NCBI RefSeq assembly: GCF_023074185.1
Contig: NZ_JADPKY010000020.1
Location: forward strand, 1 to 42,148
Source: Bradyrhizobium sp. 132
GTDB taxonomy: Bacteria > Pseudomonadota > Alphaproteobacteria > Rhizobiales > Xanthobacteraceae
Direction: 5' to 3'
DNA: 42,148 bases
The position numbers were made by a program, and so were the translations under genes. Shown here one piece after another: positions 23,001 through 30,725 of the stretch; position 1 is the first letter of the stretch, and each line of letters opens with the position of its first letter. The notes beneath the pieces were generated by a model, which made no database searches, was not told where the DNA came from, and saw nothing but the letters and a program-made list of their open reading frames with translations.

Positions 23001-23087
23001 CGTCATTGCGAGCGAAGCGAAGCAATCCAGCCTGTCTCCGCAGAAACGGACTGGATTGCTTCGTCGCAAGAGCTCCTCGCAATGACG
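23001..23087. repeat. Complete intergenic inverted repeat (cgtcattgcgag family)
   Basis: Left arm 23001-23030 (cgtcattgcgagcgaagcga...) and right arm 23051-23087 (ctggattgcttcgtcgc...cgcaatgacg) are reverse complements apart from a 7-base bulge in the right arm. It ends 20 bases before the EamA start codon. The same family's right arm occurs at 91-122. Region 22820-23000 holds no other recognisable feature. Confidence 0.8.
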
Positions 23088-23107
23088 GGCTTCCACGAAC
23101 GACAGCA

Positions 23108-24022
23108 ATGCCCCTTTTCAAAAATCTCTCCGCCTATGACGAGCGCTCGGCGCGCCTCGCCGGCATTGCACTCATGGTGCTGTCGATCTTCATGTTCTCG
23201 TTCGGCGATGCCATGGGCAAGTTCCTGGTCGGGACTTATTCGGTGGGGCAGCTGCTGTTTCTGCGCGCCTGCGCGGCGCTGCTGCTGCTGTCGCCGCTGG
23301 TCTGGCGGCAGCGTCACCAATTCCGGCATCTGGAGCGGCCGGGTCTCCAGCTCTTCCGCGTGGTGCTGTCGACGCTGGAAGTGGCGGCCTTCTTCCTCGC
23401 GACGGTCTATCTGCCGCTCGCCGACGTGATCACCTATTATCTGGCCGGCCCCATTTTCGTCACCGCGATGTCGGCGATCTTTCTCGGCGAGAAGGTCGGC
23501 TGGCGGCGCTGGACGGCGATCCTGATCGGCTTCTGCGGCGTGCTGATCGCGCTGCGGCCATCCGCGCAGACGATCAGCCTGCCGGCGCTGATTGCGCTTG
23601 GCGGCAGTCTTTCTTTCGCAACGCTGATGCTGATTACGCGCAGCCTGCGCAAGACGCCCGACATCGTGATGGCGTCGTCGCAATTCGTCGGCACGTTTTT
23701 GCTGGGCGCGGTGCTGTCGGCGTTCCATTGGGTGCCGCCGACATCAGGCAGCCTCGTGATCTTCGCGCTGGCGGGATGCGTCTCGGTCACCGCGCTGTTC
23801 TGCGTCAACCGCTCGCTCAAGCTGGCACCGGCCAGCGTCGTCGTGCCCTATCAATATTCGATGATCGTCTGGGCGGTGATCTTCGGCTTCGTCGTGTTCG
23901 GTGACGTTCCCGAGGTCGCCACCATCGTCGGCGCCGCCATCATCATCGGCGCCGGGTTCTATATCTACTTGCGTGAGCGCGATCTCGGGCGCGCCGGCGG
24001 AGAGGTGAATCCGCCGGCGTAG
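23108..24022 (+). CDS. EamA/DMT family transporter
   Basis: 304 residues from the ATG at 23108; a longer frame from 23006 would read through the repeat and is rejected. About ten transmembrane helices in two EamA repeats (ALMVLSIFMFSFGDAMGKFLVG... and GGSLSFATLMLITRSL...), ending in a basic tail. The family exports amino acids and other metabolites or imports nucleotide sugars across the inner membrane; the substrate is not predictable. It is the only plus-strand gene among the obg-rpmA-rplU minus-strand block, so it is probably an insertion into that block. Convergent with the GNAT gene, three bases apart. Confidence 0.9.
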   Translation: MPLFKNLSAYDERSARLAGIALMVLSIFMFSFGDAMGKFLVGTYSVGQLLFLRACAALLLLSPLVWRQRHQFRHLERPGLQLFRVVLSTLEVAAFFLATVYLPLADVITYYLAGPIFVTAMSAIFLGEKVGWRRWTAILIGFCGVLIALRPSAQTISLPALIALGGSLSFATLMLITRSLRKTPDIVMASSQFVGTFLLGAVLSAFHWVPPTSGSLVIFALAGCVSVTALFCVNRSLKLAPASVVVPYQYSMIVWAVIFGFVVFGDVPEVATIVGAAIIIGAGFYIYLRERDLGRAGGEVNPPA

Positions 24023-24025
24023 CGC

Positions 24026-24619
24026 CTACCTCACGCGCCTTGCACTGCTCCAGCTCTTCAGCGACGCCCACACACTGCGCGAGAGACGGAAGCAGTCGAC
24101 GGGCGTGGACGAGCCCAGCGCCAGGAACCGATGCAGCTGGACGCCGCTCCATTGGAAGCCGCACTTCTCCAGCACGTTGCGCGACGCCGGATTGGTGACG
24201 CGCGCACCCGCATAAAGATGGTCGTCCTCGAACTCCTCGAAGAAGAAATCGATCGCGCCGCGTGCGGCCTCGGTGGCAAAGCCCCGGCCCCAATGCTCGA
24301 CGCCGAGCCAATAGCCGAGCTCGGCATTGTCGGGCGTGGAGCGGTCGATGCCGACCATGCCGACCGGACCGGAGTCCTGCTCGATCAGGAACACGGTCTC
24401 GCTGCCGAGCGTGGCGGTGGCGCGAACGAATTCGACGGCGTCGTCCTGCGAATAGGGATGGGGGAGGCGGCGGGTGTTCTCGGCGACGCGGCGGTCGTTG
24501 GCCAGGAGGGCGATGGTCCTGACATCGGCGAGGGTCGGCCGCCGCAAGGTCAGCCGCTCGGTGGCGACGACGCTTGGTCTCGCCTCCCGCAAGGTCACGC
24601 TCGAAAAATCCTGCAACAT
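24026..24619 (-). CDS. GNAT family N-acetyltransferase (RimJ/RimL-like)
   Basis: 197 residues from the ATG at 24619, which has cggagccgga just upstream; an in-frame start at 24658 would add 13 residues. Acetyl-CoA-dependent transferase of the RimJ/RimL type: ERLTLRRPTLADVRTIALLANDRRV, then GMVGIDRSTPDNAELGYWLGVEHWGRGFATEA with the acetyl-CoA-binding WGRGFATEA, then NPASRNVLEKCGFQ. Substrate unknown. It lies downstream of rplU-rpmA on the same strand, with a terminator in between. Confidence 0.88.
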   Translation of the reverse strand: MLQDFSSVTLREARPSVVATERLTLRRPTLADVRTIALLANDRRVAENTRRLPHPYSQDDAVEFVRATATLGSETVFLIEQDSGPVGMVGIDRSTPDNAELGYWLGVEHWGRGFATEAARGAIDFFFEEFEDDHLYAGARVTNPASRNVLEKCGFQWSGVQLHRFLALGSSTPVDCFRLSRSVWASLKSWSSARRVR

Positions 24620-24669
24620 GTCCGGCTCCGTCGAAGTCACTAAGTGAAAAGTGAGCAAGTCAAACGAAA

Positions 24670-24694
24670 GGGGAGGCCGGTTTCCCGCCTCCCC
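24670..24694 (-). terminator. Intrinsic terminator after rpmA
   Basis: ggggaggc (24670-24677) and gcctcccc (24687-24694) form an 8-base-pair stem with a 9-base loop; on the minus strand it is followed by TTTCGTTTG. A second inverted repeat (tccgccgg 24727-24734 with ccggcgga 24748-24755) lies between it and the rpmA stop. Together they end the rplU-rpmA transcript. Confidence 0.65.
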
Positions 24695-24775
24695 CTGGAG
24701 CCTTCGATCTCTTTGATCTCAAGGACTCCGCCGGTTCGGTCTGGGACCCGGCGGACTCCAAATTTGATCCACCGT

Positions 24776-25045
24776 CTATTCAGCCGCCTCTGCGAGCGGG
24801 AGCACCGAGATGAAGGTGCGACCGTTGGCTTTGGCCTGGAATGTTACGCGACCCTCGACCTTGGCGAACAAAGTGTGGTCGGTGCCCATGCCGACATTAA
24901 GGCCGGGATGCCAGGTGGTGCCGCGCTGACGCGCAATGATGTTGCCGGGGATCACAACTTCCCCGCCGAACGCCTTGATACCGAGGCGCTTGCCTTTGGA
25001 ATCGCGACCGTTGCGCGATGAACCGCCTGCTTTTTTGTGAGCCAT
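24776..25045 (-). CDS. rpmA: 50S ribosomal protein L27
   Basis: 89 residues, full length. L27 reaches the peptidyl-transferase centre with its N-terminus. The start [22 protein letters not shown] and the block [31 protein letters not shown] are diagnostic. Second gene of rplU-rpmA, 97 bases behind rplU. Confidence 0.98.
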   Translation of the reverse strand: MAHKKAGGSSRNGRDSKGKRLGIKAFGGEVVIPGNIIARQRGTTWHPGLNVGMGTDHTLFAKVEGRVTFQAKANGRTFISVLPLAEAAE

Positions 25046-25142
25046 GGCTCGTCTCCGAAATCTTACGTATTTCTAGATCAATTCCTTGACGGAATCATTT
25101 CACAATTTCTCACGCATCACTTCGTGATGGCGCGTGATCAAA

Positions 25143-25538
25143 TTATGCGGCGTCGGCGTCTTCGGTCGTGGTCTCTGGCTTGACGACCTTTTCCCGCTTC
25201 GGACGCGGCCCCTTGGTGGGCTTGGCGCCGTCCGTCAGGATCTCGCTGATGCGCAGCACCGTGATCTCGTCGCGATAGCCGCGCTTGCGGCGCGAGTTCT
25301 TGCGGCGGCGCTTCTTGAACGCGATGACCTTGGGGCCACGCTTGTGGTCGAGCACCTCGACCGCCACGGACGCGCCTGCGACCGTCGGCAGACCCAGGAG
25401 CGGCGTGTCGCCGCCGACCAGCAGAACTTCGTTCAACTGCACGATCGAGCCGACTTCGCCTTCGATCTTGCCTACTTCCAGGACATCATCCGGAACGACG
25501 CGGTACTGCCGGCCGCCGGTTTTGATGACTGCGAACAT
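25143..25538 (-). CDS. rplU: 50S ribosomal protein L21
   Basis: 131 residues. L21 binds 23S rRNA near L20. [30 protein letters not shown] and the block [17 protein letters not shown] are diagnostic. The C-terminal tail ([23 protein letters not shown]) is longer than in E. coli, as usual in rhizobia. Preceded by a clear promoter and a 5' leader of about 170 bases with a hairpin just before the ribosome-binding site (gaaggaaaac). Confidence 0.97.
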   Translation of the reverse strand: MFAVIKTGGRQYRVVPDDVLEVGKIEGEVGSIVQLNEVLLVGGDTPLLGLPTVAGASVAVEVLDHKRGPKVIAFKKRRRKNSRRKRGYRDEITVLRISEILTDGAKPTKGPRPKREKVVKPETTTEDADAA

Positions 25539-25562
25539 CGTTGTTTTCCTTCGTGTTCATTC

Positions 25563-25591
25563 CCGGCCTCGCGACATAGTGTCGGGGCCGG
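25563..25591 (-). promoter_or_regulatory. Hairpin in the rplU leader
   Basis: ggccgg (25586-25591) with ccggcc (25563-25568), plus inner gtcg/cgac, form a stem 25 bases upstream of the rplU start. On the minus strand it is preceded by AAAAA; on the plus strand it is followed by TTTTT, so it would also end any transcript entering from the left. A leader hairpin at this place could serve ribosomal-protein autoregulation; that is inference. Confidence 0.45.
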
Positions 25592-25716
25592 CTTTTTGTC
25601 AGTCGCGGGTTTATGCGAATATTGGTTTCTGCGAGTCTTGTGCGGGCGGGAGTTATCCCTTTGAAAACCCACGCAAAAACAAGCGGCGCGAGAAACGCCC
25701 CGCGCCGGTTGCGGGA

Positions 25717-25744
25717 TTTATAGCCGCTCGCTCCCGGGAGTCAA
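25717..25744 (-). promoter_or_regulatory. Sigma70-type promoter of rplU-rpmA
   Basis: On the minus strand TTGACT (25744-25739), a 16-base spacer, then TATAAA (25722-25717). It is the clearest housekeeping promoter in the window and lies about 170 bases upstream of rplU. The gap 25539-25882 (344 bases) holds this promoter, the rplU leader, and the start region of the divergent ROK-type gene. Confidence 0.8.
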
Positions 25745-25882
25745 GGAAAAGCAGGCGAAAACGGCCCGGATTTGAAGGGTTTGGGCCAGATCGGAGCTCC
25801 CTGCTGAATCCCGCGCGCGCTGCAACCAACCGGTTCCGCCGCCGTTGTCCTGACGAAGTTCGCAAAGGGCGAGGGGGCATCC

Positions 25883-27037
25883 ATGGCAACGGAAGAGTTG
25901 GTCAAGACGACGGGCATCGCCACCCACGGCGCGGCACGGCTGCCGTCGGTGGACGTCGACAGTTTGAACATCGAGATGAAGGACGAGGACGGTTTCCTTG
26001 GCGACCGCGCCAGCAAGGGCGCGTTCCGCGAGATCCTCGATCGCTGGCGCAAGCCGCTGCGCAAGACCGGCGAGGACCCGTTCGGCAAGGAGCCGTCGGA
26101 CGAGATCAGCAAGAAGACCCTGGATGCCATCCTGATCGGTGACGATGTCGAGGCCTCCGCGGTCGTGCACAGCGCGATCGAGGATTTCGCGCAGGAGCTC
26201 GCTTACGTCACGCGCCGCTTCCTGAAGTCCAAGGCCTGGGCCAGGACCGAGCGCATCGTGGTCGGTGGCGGTTTCCGCGATTCCCGGCTCGGCGAGCTCG
26301 CGATCGCCCGCGCCGAGATCATCCTCAAATCCGAGGACTTCAAGATCGACATGATGCCGATCCGCCATCACCCCGATGAAGCCGGCCTGATCGGCGCGCT
26401 GCATCTGGCGCCGTCATGGATCTTCGAAGCCTATGACAGCATCCTCGCCGTCGATATCGGTGGCACCAACATCCGCTGCGGCCTGGTCGAGACCGGCTGG
26501 AAAAAGGCAAAAGACCTGTCGAAGGCCAAGGTCGTGAAGTCCGAGCTGTGGCGTCATGCCGACGACGAGCCGACGCGCGAAGGCACAGTGAAGCGGCTCA
26601 CCAAGATGCTGAAGGGGCTGATCACGGAGGCCGAGGCGGAAGGCTTCAAGCTGGCACCCTTCATCGGCATCGCCTGTCCCGGCGTGATCGACGAGGACGG
26701 CTCGATCGAGAAAGGCGCGCAGAACCTGCCGGGCAATTGGGAGAGCAGCAAGTTCAACCTGCCTGCGAGCCTGATCGAGGGCATTCCTGAGATCGGCGAA
26801 CACGACACCGCGATCCTGATGCACAATGACGGCGTGGTTCAGGGACTCTCGGAAGTGCCGTTCATGCAGGACGTCGATCGCTGGGGCGTGCTCACCATCG
26901 GCACCGGGCTCGGCAATGCCCGCTTCACCAACCGCCGCAAGGACAGCGGCCAGGGCAAAGATAACGGAAAAGACCGGGATTCCACGGAGAACGGCAAGAA
27001 CAATAACAAGAAAAAAGCCAAGGCCGACAAGGAGTAA
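25883..27037 (+). CDS. ROK-type kinase homologue with circularly permuted domain order
   Basis: 384 residues; ribosome-binding site gcgaggggg before ATG. The actin-fold ATPase motifs of ROK sugar kinases are present but in swapped order. Residues ~95-185 (HSAIEDFAQELAYVTRRFL..., ERIVVGGGFRDSRLGELA, DEAGLIGALHLAP) resemble the C-terminal end of normal ROK proteins (long helix, lvGGG, agl.GAA.La). Only then comes the phosphate-binding LAVDIGGTNIRCGLVE at ~203-218, normally at the N-terminus, followed by FIGIACPGVIDEDGSI, HNDGVVQG and TIGTGLGNARF. The ROK zinc motif (CxCGxxGCxE) is absent. The tail is Lys/Asn/Asp-rich. Whether it phosphorylates a sugar, or is a regulator, cannot be said. Divergent from rplU. 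Confidence 0.7.
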   Translation: MATEELVKTTGIATHGAARLPSVDVDSLNIEMKDEDGFLGDRASKGAFREILDRWRKPLRKTGEDPFGKEPSDEISKKTLDAILIGDDVEASAVVHSAIEDFAQELAYVTRRFLKSKAWARTERIVVGGGFRDSRLGELAIARAEIILKSEDFKIDMMPIRHHPDEAGLIGALHLAPSWIFEAYDSILAVDIGGTNIRCGLVETGWKKAKDLSKAKVVKSELWRHADDEPTREGTVKRLTKMLKGLITEAEAEGFKLAPFIGIACPGVIDEDGSIEKGAQNLPGNWESSKFNLPASLIEGIPEIGEHDTAILMHNDGVVQGLSEVPFMQDVDRWGVLTIGTGLGNARFTNRRKDSGQGKDNGKDRDSTENGKNNNKKKAKADKE

Positions 27038-27400
27038 CCTTGACTGGTTAGGTTAAGGGCCGGTTTGCGTTGCGGCGCACGGGCCGCACGCTAGGGTCGA
27101 ACCGTCGCCTCACCTGGCCGGCGAAGCCGCCCTTCCCGGCCAGTATTTTAATGAGCGGCACGGGACCGCCAGTGTTTACCGCGTCTGGCGGTCCCACCCC
27201 TCCTTGGGGGGCATCTTGAGCTTCCGGGAGACCGGTGATTCGCGCGGCGATGGCGCCGCTTCGGGGTTGACGCCGGGTTATTGGCGAACAGTTCACGCCC
27301 AATTCGCTCAAACTGCCACCGAAATCGCAATCGTCCCCATCGCCACCGCGACATCGTGGGGTCCGGTCGGAAAACCGGTCTGATTTTCCGCTCGCGCGCC
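27038..27400. other. Gene-free stretch before tRNA-Ser
   Basis: No reading frame with coding character. It contains one stable inverted repeat, gggaccgccag (27162-27172) and ctggcggtccc (27185-27195), an 11-base-pair stem with a 12-base loop and no T-run, placed about 125 bases past the ROK-type gene; it may stabilise or end that message. The remainder is unexplained. Confidence 0.5.
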
Positions 27401-27429
27401 TTGTCTGGCCCGCCATCCTCGCCTATTAA
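27401..27429 (+). promoter_or_regulatory. Promoter of tRNA-Ser
   Basis: TTGTCT (27401-27406), 17-base spacer, TATTAA (27424-27429), about 43 bases before the mature tRNA. Fits a sigma70-type promoter. Confidence 0.6.
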
Positions 27430-27471
27430 CGCCCCAACCACAGGGGCCCTGCTCCTTACTTGGCGCCTTCA

Positions 27472-27561
27472 GGAGAGGTGGCAGAGTGGTCGAATGCACC
27501 GCACTCGAAATGCGGCATAGGTGCAAGCCTATCGGGGGTTCGAATCCCTCCCTCTCCGCCA
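27472..27561 (+). tRNA. tRNA-Ser (anticodon CGA)
   Basis: 90 bases including an encoded CCA. Acceptor stem GGAGAGG (27472-27478) with CCTCTCC (27551-27557), discriminator G, CCA at 27559-27561. Anticodon stem ccgca/tgcgg with loop ctCGAaa, anticodon at 27506-27508, reading UCG. A long variable arm (class II) and T arm with TTCGAAT identify serine. A T-run (gttttt) follows directly. The accessory island begins right behind this gene, as often seen at tRNA genes. Confidence 0.97.
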
Positions 27562-27765
27562 GTTTTTAAGCCTTTCCGCTGCTTGGCAAATTTCGAGCTG
27601 CCCAAGGAGATCGACTGGTCGACATTCGAGCAGCTGGATTTCGAAGCAATGGCGTCGAACTGGAGTATCGCACAAAGGCTGTATTTCCCCTGATTTATTC
27701 GGCCGGACTCTTTTTAGTTGCAAAACGAGACGCTATAGGTTCCGCATCCGTCGATCGGATATGGA
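27562..27765. other. Low-GC junction between tRNA-Ser and the methyltransferase gene
   Basis: 204 bases, clearly richer in A/T than the core genes. One frame, open from the tRNA to a stop at 27691-27693, reads plausibly as protein (NFELPKEIDWSTFEQLDFEAM...) but lacks a start codon and resembles nothing I recognise; it may be the tail of a lost gene. No copy of the tRNA 3' end is seen at the far side of the island. Confidence 0.4.
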
Positions 27766-28914
27766 ATGGGTGGAAAACAGCGGAAACGGGCCAAGGCGGC
27801 GACGAAAAAGGCCAAGTTGGGCCGCCCGAAGAGCCTTTCTTGCGTAGATCTTTTCGCAGGGGCGGGTGGATTCTCGCTTGCGGCCGACCGCGCGGGCCTG
27901 TCGGTGAAGCTCGCTGTCGAGCACAACCGGCATGCTTGCGCCACCTACCGACACAATTTCCGCCGCCGAAAGACCGAGCTGAAGGAGGGCGACATTACCT
28001 TGATGTCGCCGCGCAAGATCGCCGTAGAGCTGTTCGGGGCTGGCGATTTTTGCGATCTTCTCCTCGGCGGCCCGCCCTGTCAGGGTTTCTCCGCACATAG
28101 GCTTAATGACGCTGGCGTCGAGGATCCGCGCAACCATCTCATCCACACGTACTTCGACTTCGTGAAAGCCTTCGAGCCGTCGATGTTCCTGATGGAGAAC
28201 GTGCCGGGAATGCTGTGGAGCCGGCACGCCGATTTCCTTGCGGAGTTCTACCGCAAGGCTAAATCGTCCGGTTACGACGTTCGCGAGCCGGTCACGATCG
28301 ACGCCCGGGACCATGGCGTGCCGCAACGTCGCAAGCGCGTATTTATACTCGAAATCAAGAAGGGCGTCGACACCGGCGGATTGACTTGGCCTCCTGCGCG
28401 GACGCACGGCAGTCCAACTGCCCGCTCGAAGGACAAGAGCCTGAAGGCGTGGGTGTCCTGCGCGTCCGTCTTCCGTCACTTTCCCGACGAGGACGAGAAC
28501 AGCGTCTTCATGAACAGCACTCAAGAGCTCGTCGAAATCTTCCGCGCCACTCCGCTGAACGGCGGCAGCCGGAAGGATTCGGGAAGGATGCTCGAATGTC
28601 ACAAGGATCATGACGGCCACAAGGACGTCTACGGCAGGATCGACCCGCGCCAACCCGCGCCGACAATGACGACCGCCTGCATCAATCCTTCGAAGGGACG
28701 TTTCGTCCACCCTCGCCAGCACCACGGCATCACTGTCAGGCAGGCCGCGAGAATCCAGACGTTCCCTGACGATTTCGTCTTCAAGGGCGGTCTGATGGCG
28801 GCCGGCGTCCAGATCGGAAATGCCGTTCCGGTCAAGCTCGGCGAGACGCTCGTGCGGGCTCTCCGCCCCTTCATTCGAAAGGCTAGGCGGCAAAGGGAAG
28901 ACGGAGCCGACTAA
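27766..28914 (+). CDS. DNA (cytosine-5-)-methyltransferase
   Basis: 382 residues, complete C5 methyltransferase. Motif I VDLFAGAGGFSLAADRAG (28-45), motif IV GGPPCQGFS with catalytic Cys105, motif VI ENVPG (144-148), motif VIII QRRKR (187-191), and motifs IX/X RQAARIQTFPDDFVFKG and QIGNAVPVKLGETLVRAL at the end. The target-recognition region between VIII and IX is about 120 residues and gives no hint of the recognition site. A basic N-terminal tail (GGKQRKRAKAATKKAKLGRPK) precedes motif I. It ends 20 bases from the end of the receiver-like gene on the other strand. The nearby Vsr-type gene implies a DCM-Vsr pair, as in restriction-modification systems that repair T:G mismatches from deaminated 5mC. 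Confidence 0.95.
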   Translation: MGGKQRKRAKAATKKAKLGRPKSLSCVDLFAGAGGFSLAADRAGLSVKLAVEHNRHACATYRHNFRRRKTELKEGDITLMSPRKIAVELFGAGDFCDLLLGGPPCQGFSAHRLNDAGVEDPRNHLIHTYFDFVKAFEPSMFLMENVPGMLWSRHADFLAEFYRKAKSSGYDVREPVTIDARDHGVPQRRKRVFILEIKKGVDTGGLTWPPARTHGSPTARSKDKSLKAWVSCASVFRHFPDEDENSVFMNSTQELVEIFRATPLNGGSRKDSGRMLECHKDHDGHKDVYGRIDPRQPAPTMTTACINPSKGRFVHPRQHHGITVRQAARIQTFPDDFVFKGGLMAAGVQIGNAVPVKLGETLVRALRPFIRKARRQREDGAD

Positions 28915-28934
28915 AGGCCTGCACTGCGCGCACG

Positions 28935-30725
28935 TCACTCCGTGTCGACCGACTCCACCTGGTCCGATCCGATGAAGTCGAGACCGACGCGGGTGAAGGT
29001 CGATCCAAGCATCTGAGCGAGATTGATCGCGTACTCGTAGCGCAATTGCGCGACCACCTTCGCCCGATGCTCCTCCGTCACGACCTTGCCGGCCTTGATG
29101 CCGAGCTTCGTGAACGAGAAGTTCTTCTCGTCGTCCAACTGTCCCTTGTTTGCCGCGTGCAGCGGGTACCAATGAGGTGACGAATTCGGATGATCCGGTT
29201 CGTTGATGCAGAGAATCGTCGACTTGCCCTTCTCGTCGAGAAAGACGTACCGGTTAGATTGGACGTCCGGCGGCTTCTCGGCATTCTTGTACGGCTTAAG
29301 TTTTACGGCCAGAAACGGCATCACGTCGGACATGTCCTTGTAATGGCCGGTCTTTCTTTGCCCGGGGACGAGATCGCAGGAGGGCGAGAGGCATACCCAA
29401 TACGCTTTCGCCGCCGTGAAGATGTGGCCGGTCTGCAGGTGCCAGCCCTGGGGCTTCTTGGTGCACGCGAAGACATTGTGGTCCTCGTCGGCCTTGTTGC
29501 TCGACGCCTTGTCGTCAAGGTCGATCTTGAAATGATCCTTGACGAGCGCATTGCCGACGAGCGGCCCCGCGGAATCGGCGATGATCAGCTTTTCCGCGAA
29601 GCCTCGGACGCTGTCCTGAACAAAGTCTAGAAGCTGCTCCGAATGACGCGCGATCGCGGTTCCGATCAAGGTTTTACGATCAAGGTTGTTGCCCTTCAGC
29701 AGCTCGCTGTACCATCTGGCGAGCACGTAGTCGTTTCCGAGCGCGGCATCCTCCGCCGCGACCCCGAATTGCTCGAGTTCGGACCGAAGCTTCGTCAGGA
29801 ACAGTCGCGACGGCTTCGGGCTCCATTTGATCAGAGAGCGCCAGAGCTCGTCGAGGATATCGACATCGTTCGTTTTGTTAGTGAACGCGATGAAGCCCGA
29901 TTTGGACCGGATCCAGAGGTCGCTCTCGCTCCATTGCGGCAGCGCCTCCTCGGTCGCGGGCTGCATCTTCGCCGCCGAACGCGCCTCGAAGTCCTCGATC
30001 ATCCACCTGAACATGAATTTGAGCGAGGCGCCTTCCCATTTTGCTTCCGTGCAGATGTCGGACGCGTCCGTGAATGGCTGTTCTCCCTTTCGGAAAGCCA
30101 GGAAAGCCGCTTTCGAATCCTTCCTGTAGGGGAAGTATTGCTCTTCGCGGAACGCCTTGCGCAGGCGATTGAGGATCGTGTCGTCATCGAGTTCCGCCTG
30201 CTGGATCAGCTTGTCGCGCTGAGCCCTCTCGTGCTCCGACACCTTCTCGGCGCAAGGCGACATGAGCCCCAGCAGCATCTCCCTGAAAGCGTCGTCCAAT
30301 TTTGCAGTGGTATGGACCATCACAAGATTGAAGTGATTGTTCGCCATCACGCGCCGCGCGATCTCGATCGCCCGGGTCCCGTCGCCGCTATTGCCGTTGA
30401 GCTGATAATCCAGGACGAGAAGATCCGACTGGTGGAGGTGATACGCAAGGTCCTCCTCCGATCCGTCTCCCCCGCGGCCATCATGAATGTCCACGAGCAG
30501 GGGGCGTGCCCGCTTCCGGAAGCTCTCGACAACCTTCTTGATCTTCGTGGGACCCACAAGCCAAGACTTCACGGAGTCCGGCGCTTTCCCTTCCTGGAGT
30601 AACGCGCTCTGCCTATCGAGGATCTCGGAATAGGTCGGATAGTCGTCGTCGATAATCAAAACGGATCTTATGGGTTCGATGAAGGCGTCCCTGATGAACT
30701 CGTGATACCCCTCATTACTCGGCAT
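28935..30725 (-). CDS. Large protein with N-terminal receiver-like domain, island-associated, function unknown
   Basis: 596 residues from the ATG at 30725, which overlaps the end of the kinase-like gene by 11 bases; a start further upstream would read through that gene in another frame. N-terminal part looks like a response-regulator receiver split by an insert: SVLIIDDDYPTY at 21-32 gives the acidic pocket, DLLVLDYQLNGNSGDG at 101-116 offers the phosphoacceptor Asp106, LVMVHTTAK at 134-142 the Thr/Lys region; the two Asp regions are ~75 residues apart instead of ~40. The remaining ~430 residues (SKAAFLAFRKGEQPFTD, SLIKWSPKPSRLFLTKLRSELEQFG, YWVCLSPSCDLVPGQRK, RVGLDFIG) match no family I know and carry no DNA-binding HTH. 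Overlap with the kinase-like gene suggests the two work together. Confidence 0.75.
   Translation of the reverse strand: MPSNEGYHEFIRDAFIEPIRSVLIIDDDYPTYSEILDRQSALLQEGKAPDSVKSWLVGPTKIKKVVESFRKRARPLLVDIHDGRGGDGSEEDLAYHLHQSDLLVLDYQLNGNSGDGTRAIEIARRVMANNHFNLVMVHTTAKLDDAFREMLLGLMSPCAEKVSEHERAQRDKLIQQAELDDDTILNRLRKAFREEQYFPYRKDSKAAFLAFRKGEQPFTDASDICTEAKWEGASLKFMFRWMIEDFEARSAAKMQPATEEALPQWSESDLWIRSKSGFIAFTNKTNDVDILDELWRSLIKWSPKPSRLFLTKLRSELEQFGVAAEDAALGNDYVLARWYSELLKGNNLDRKTLIGTAIARHSEQLLDFVQDSVRGFAEKLIIADSAGPLVGNALVKDHFKIDLDDKASSNKADEDHNVFACTKKPQGWHLQTGHIFTAAKAYWVCLSPSCDLVPGQRKTGHYKDMSDVMPFLAVKLKPYKNAEKPPDVQSNRYVFLDEKGKSTILCINEPDHPNSSPHWYPLHAANKGQLDDEKNFSFTKLGIKAGKVVTEEHRAKVVAQLRYEYAINLAQMLGSTFTRVGLDFIGSDQVESVDTE

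Noticed and set aside
23006..23107. Upstream extension of the EamA gene
   Set aside because: The extension is translated intergenic repeat; the hydrophobic protein begins at the ATG 23108.
27733..29172. 479-codon minus-strand frame opposite the methyltransferase
   Set aside because: The plus strand carries all C5-methyltransferase motifs; the antisense frame has none and overlaps the receiver-like gene end.
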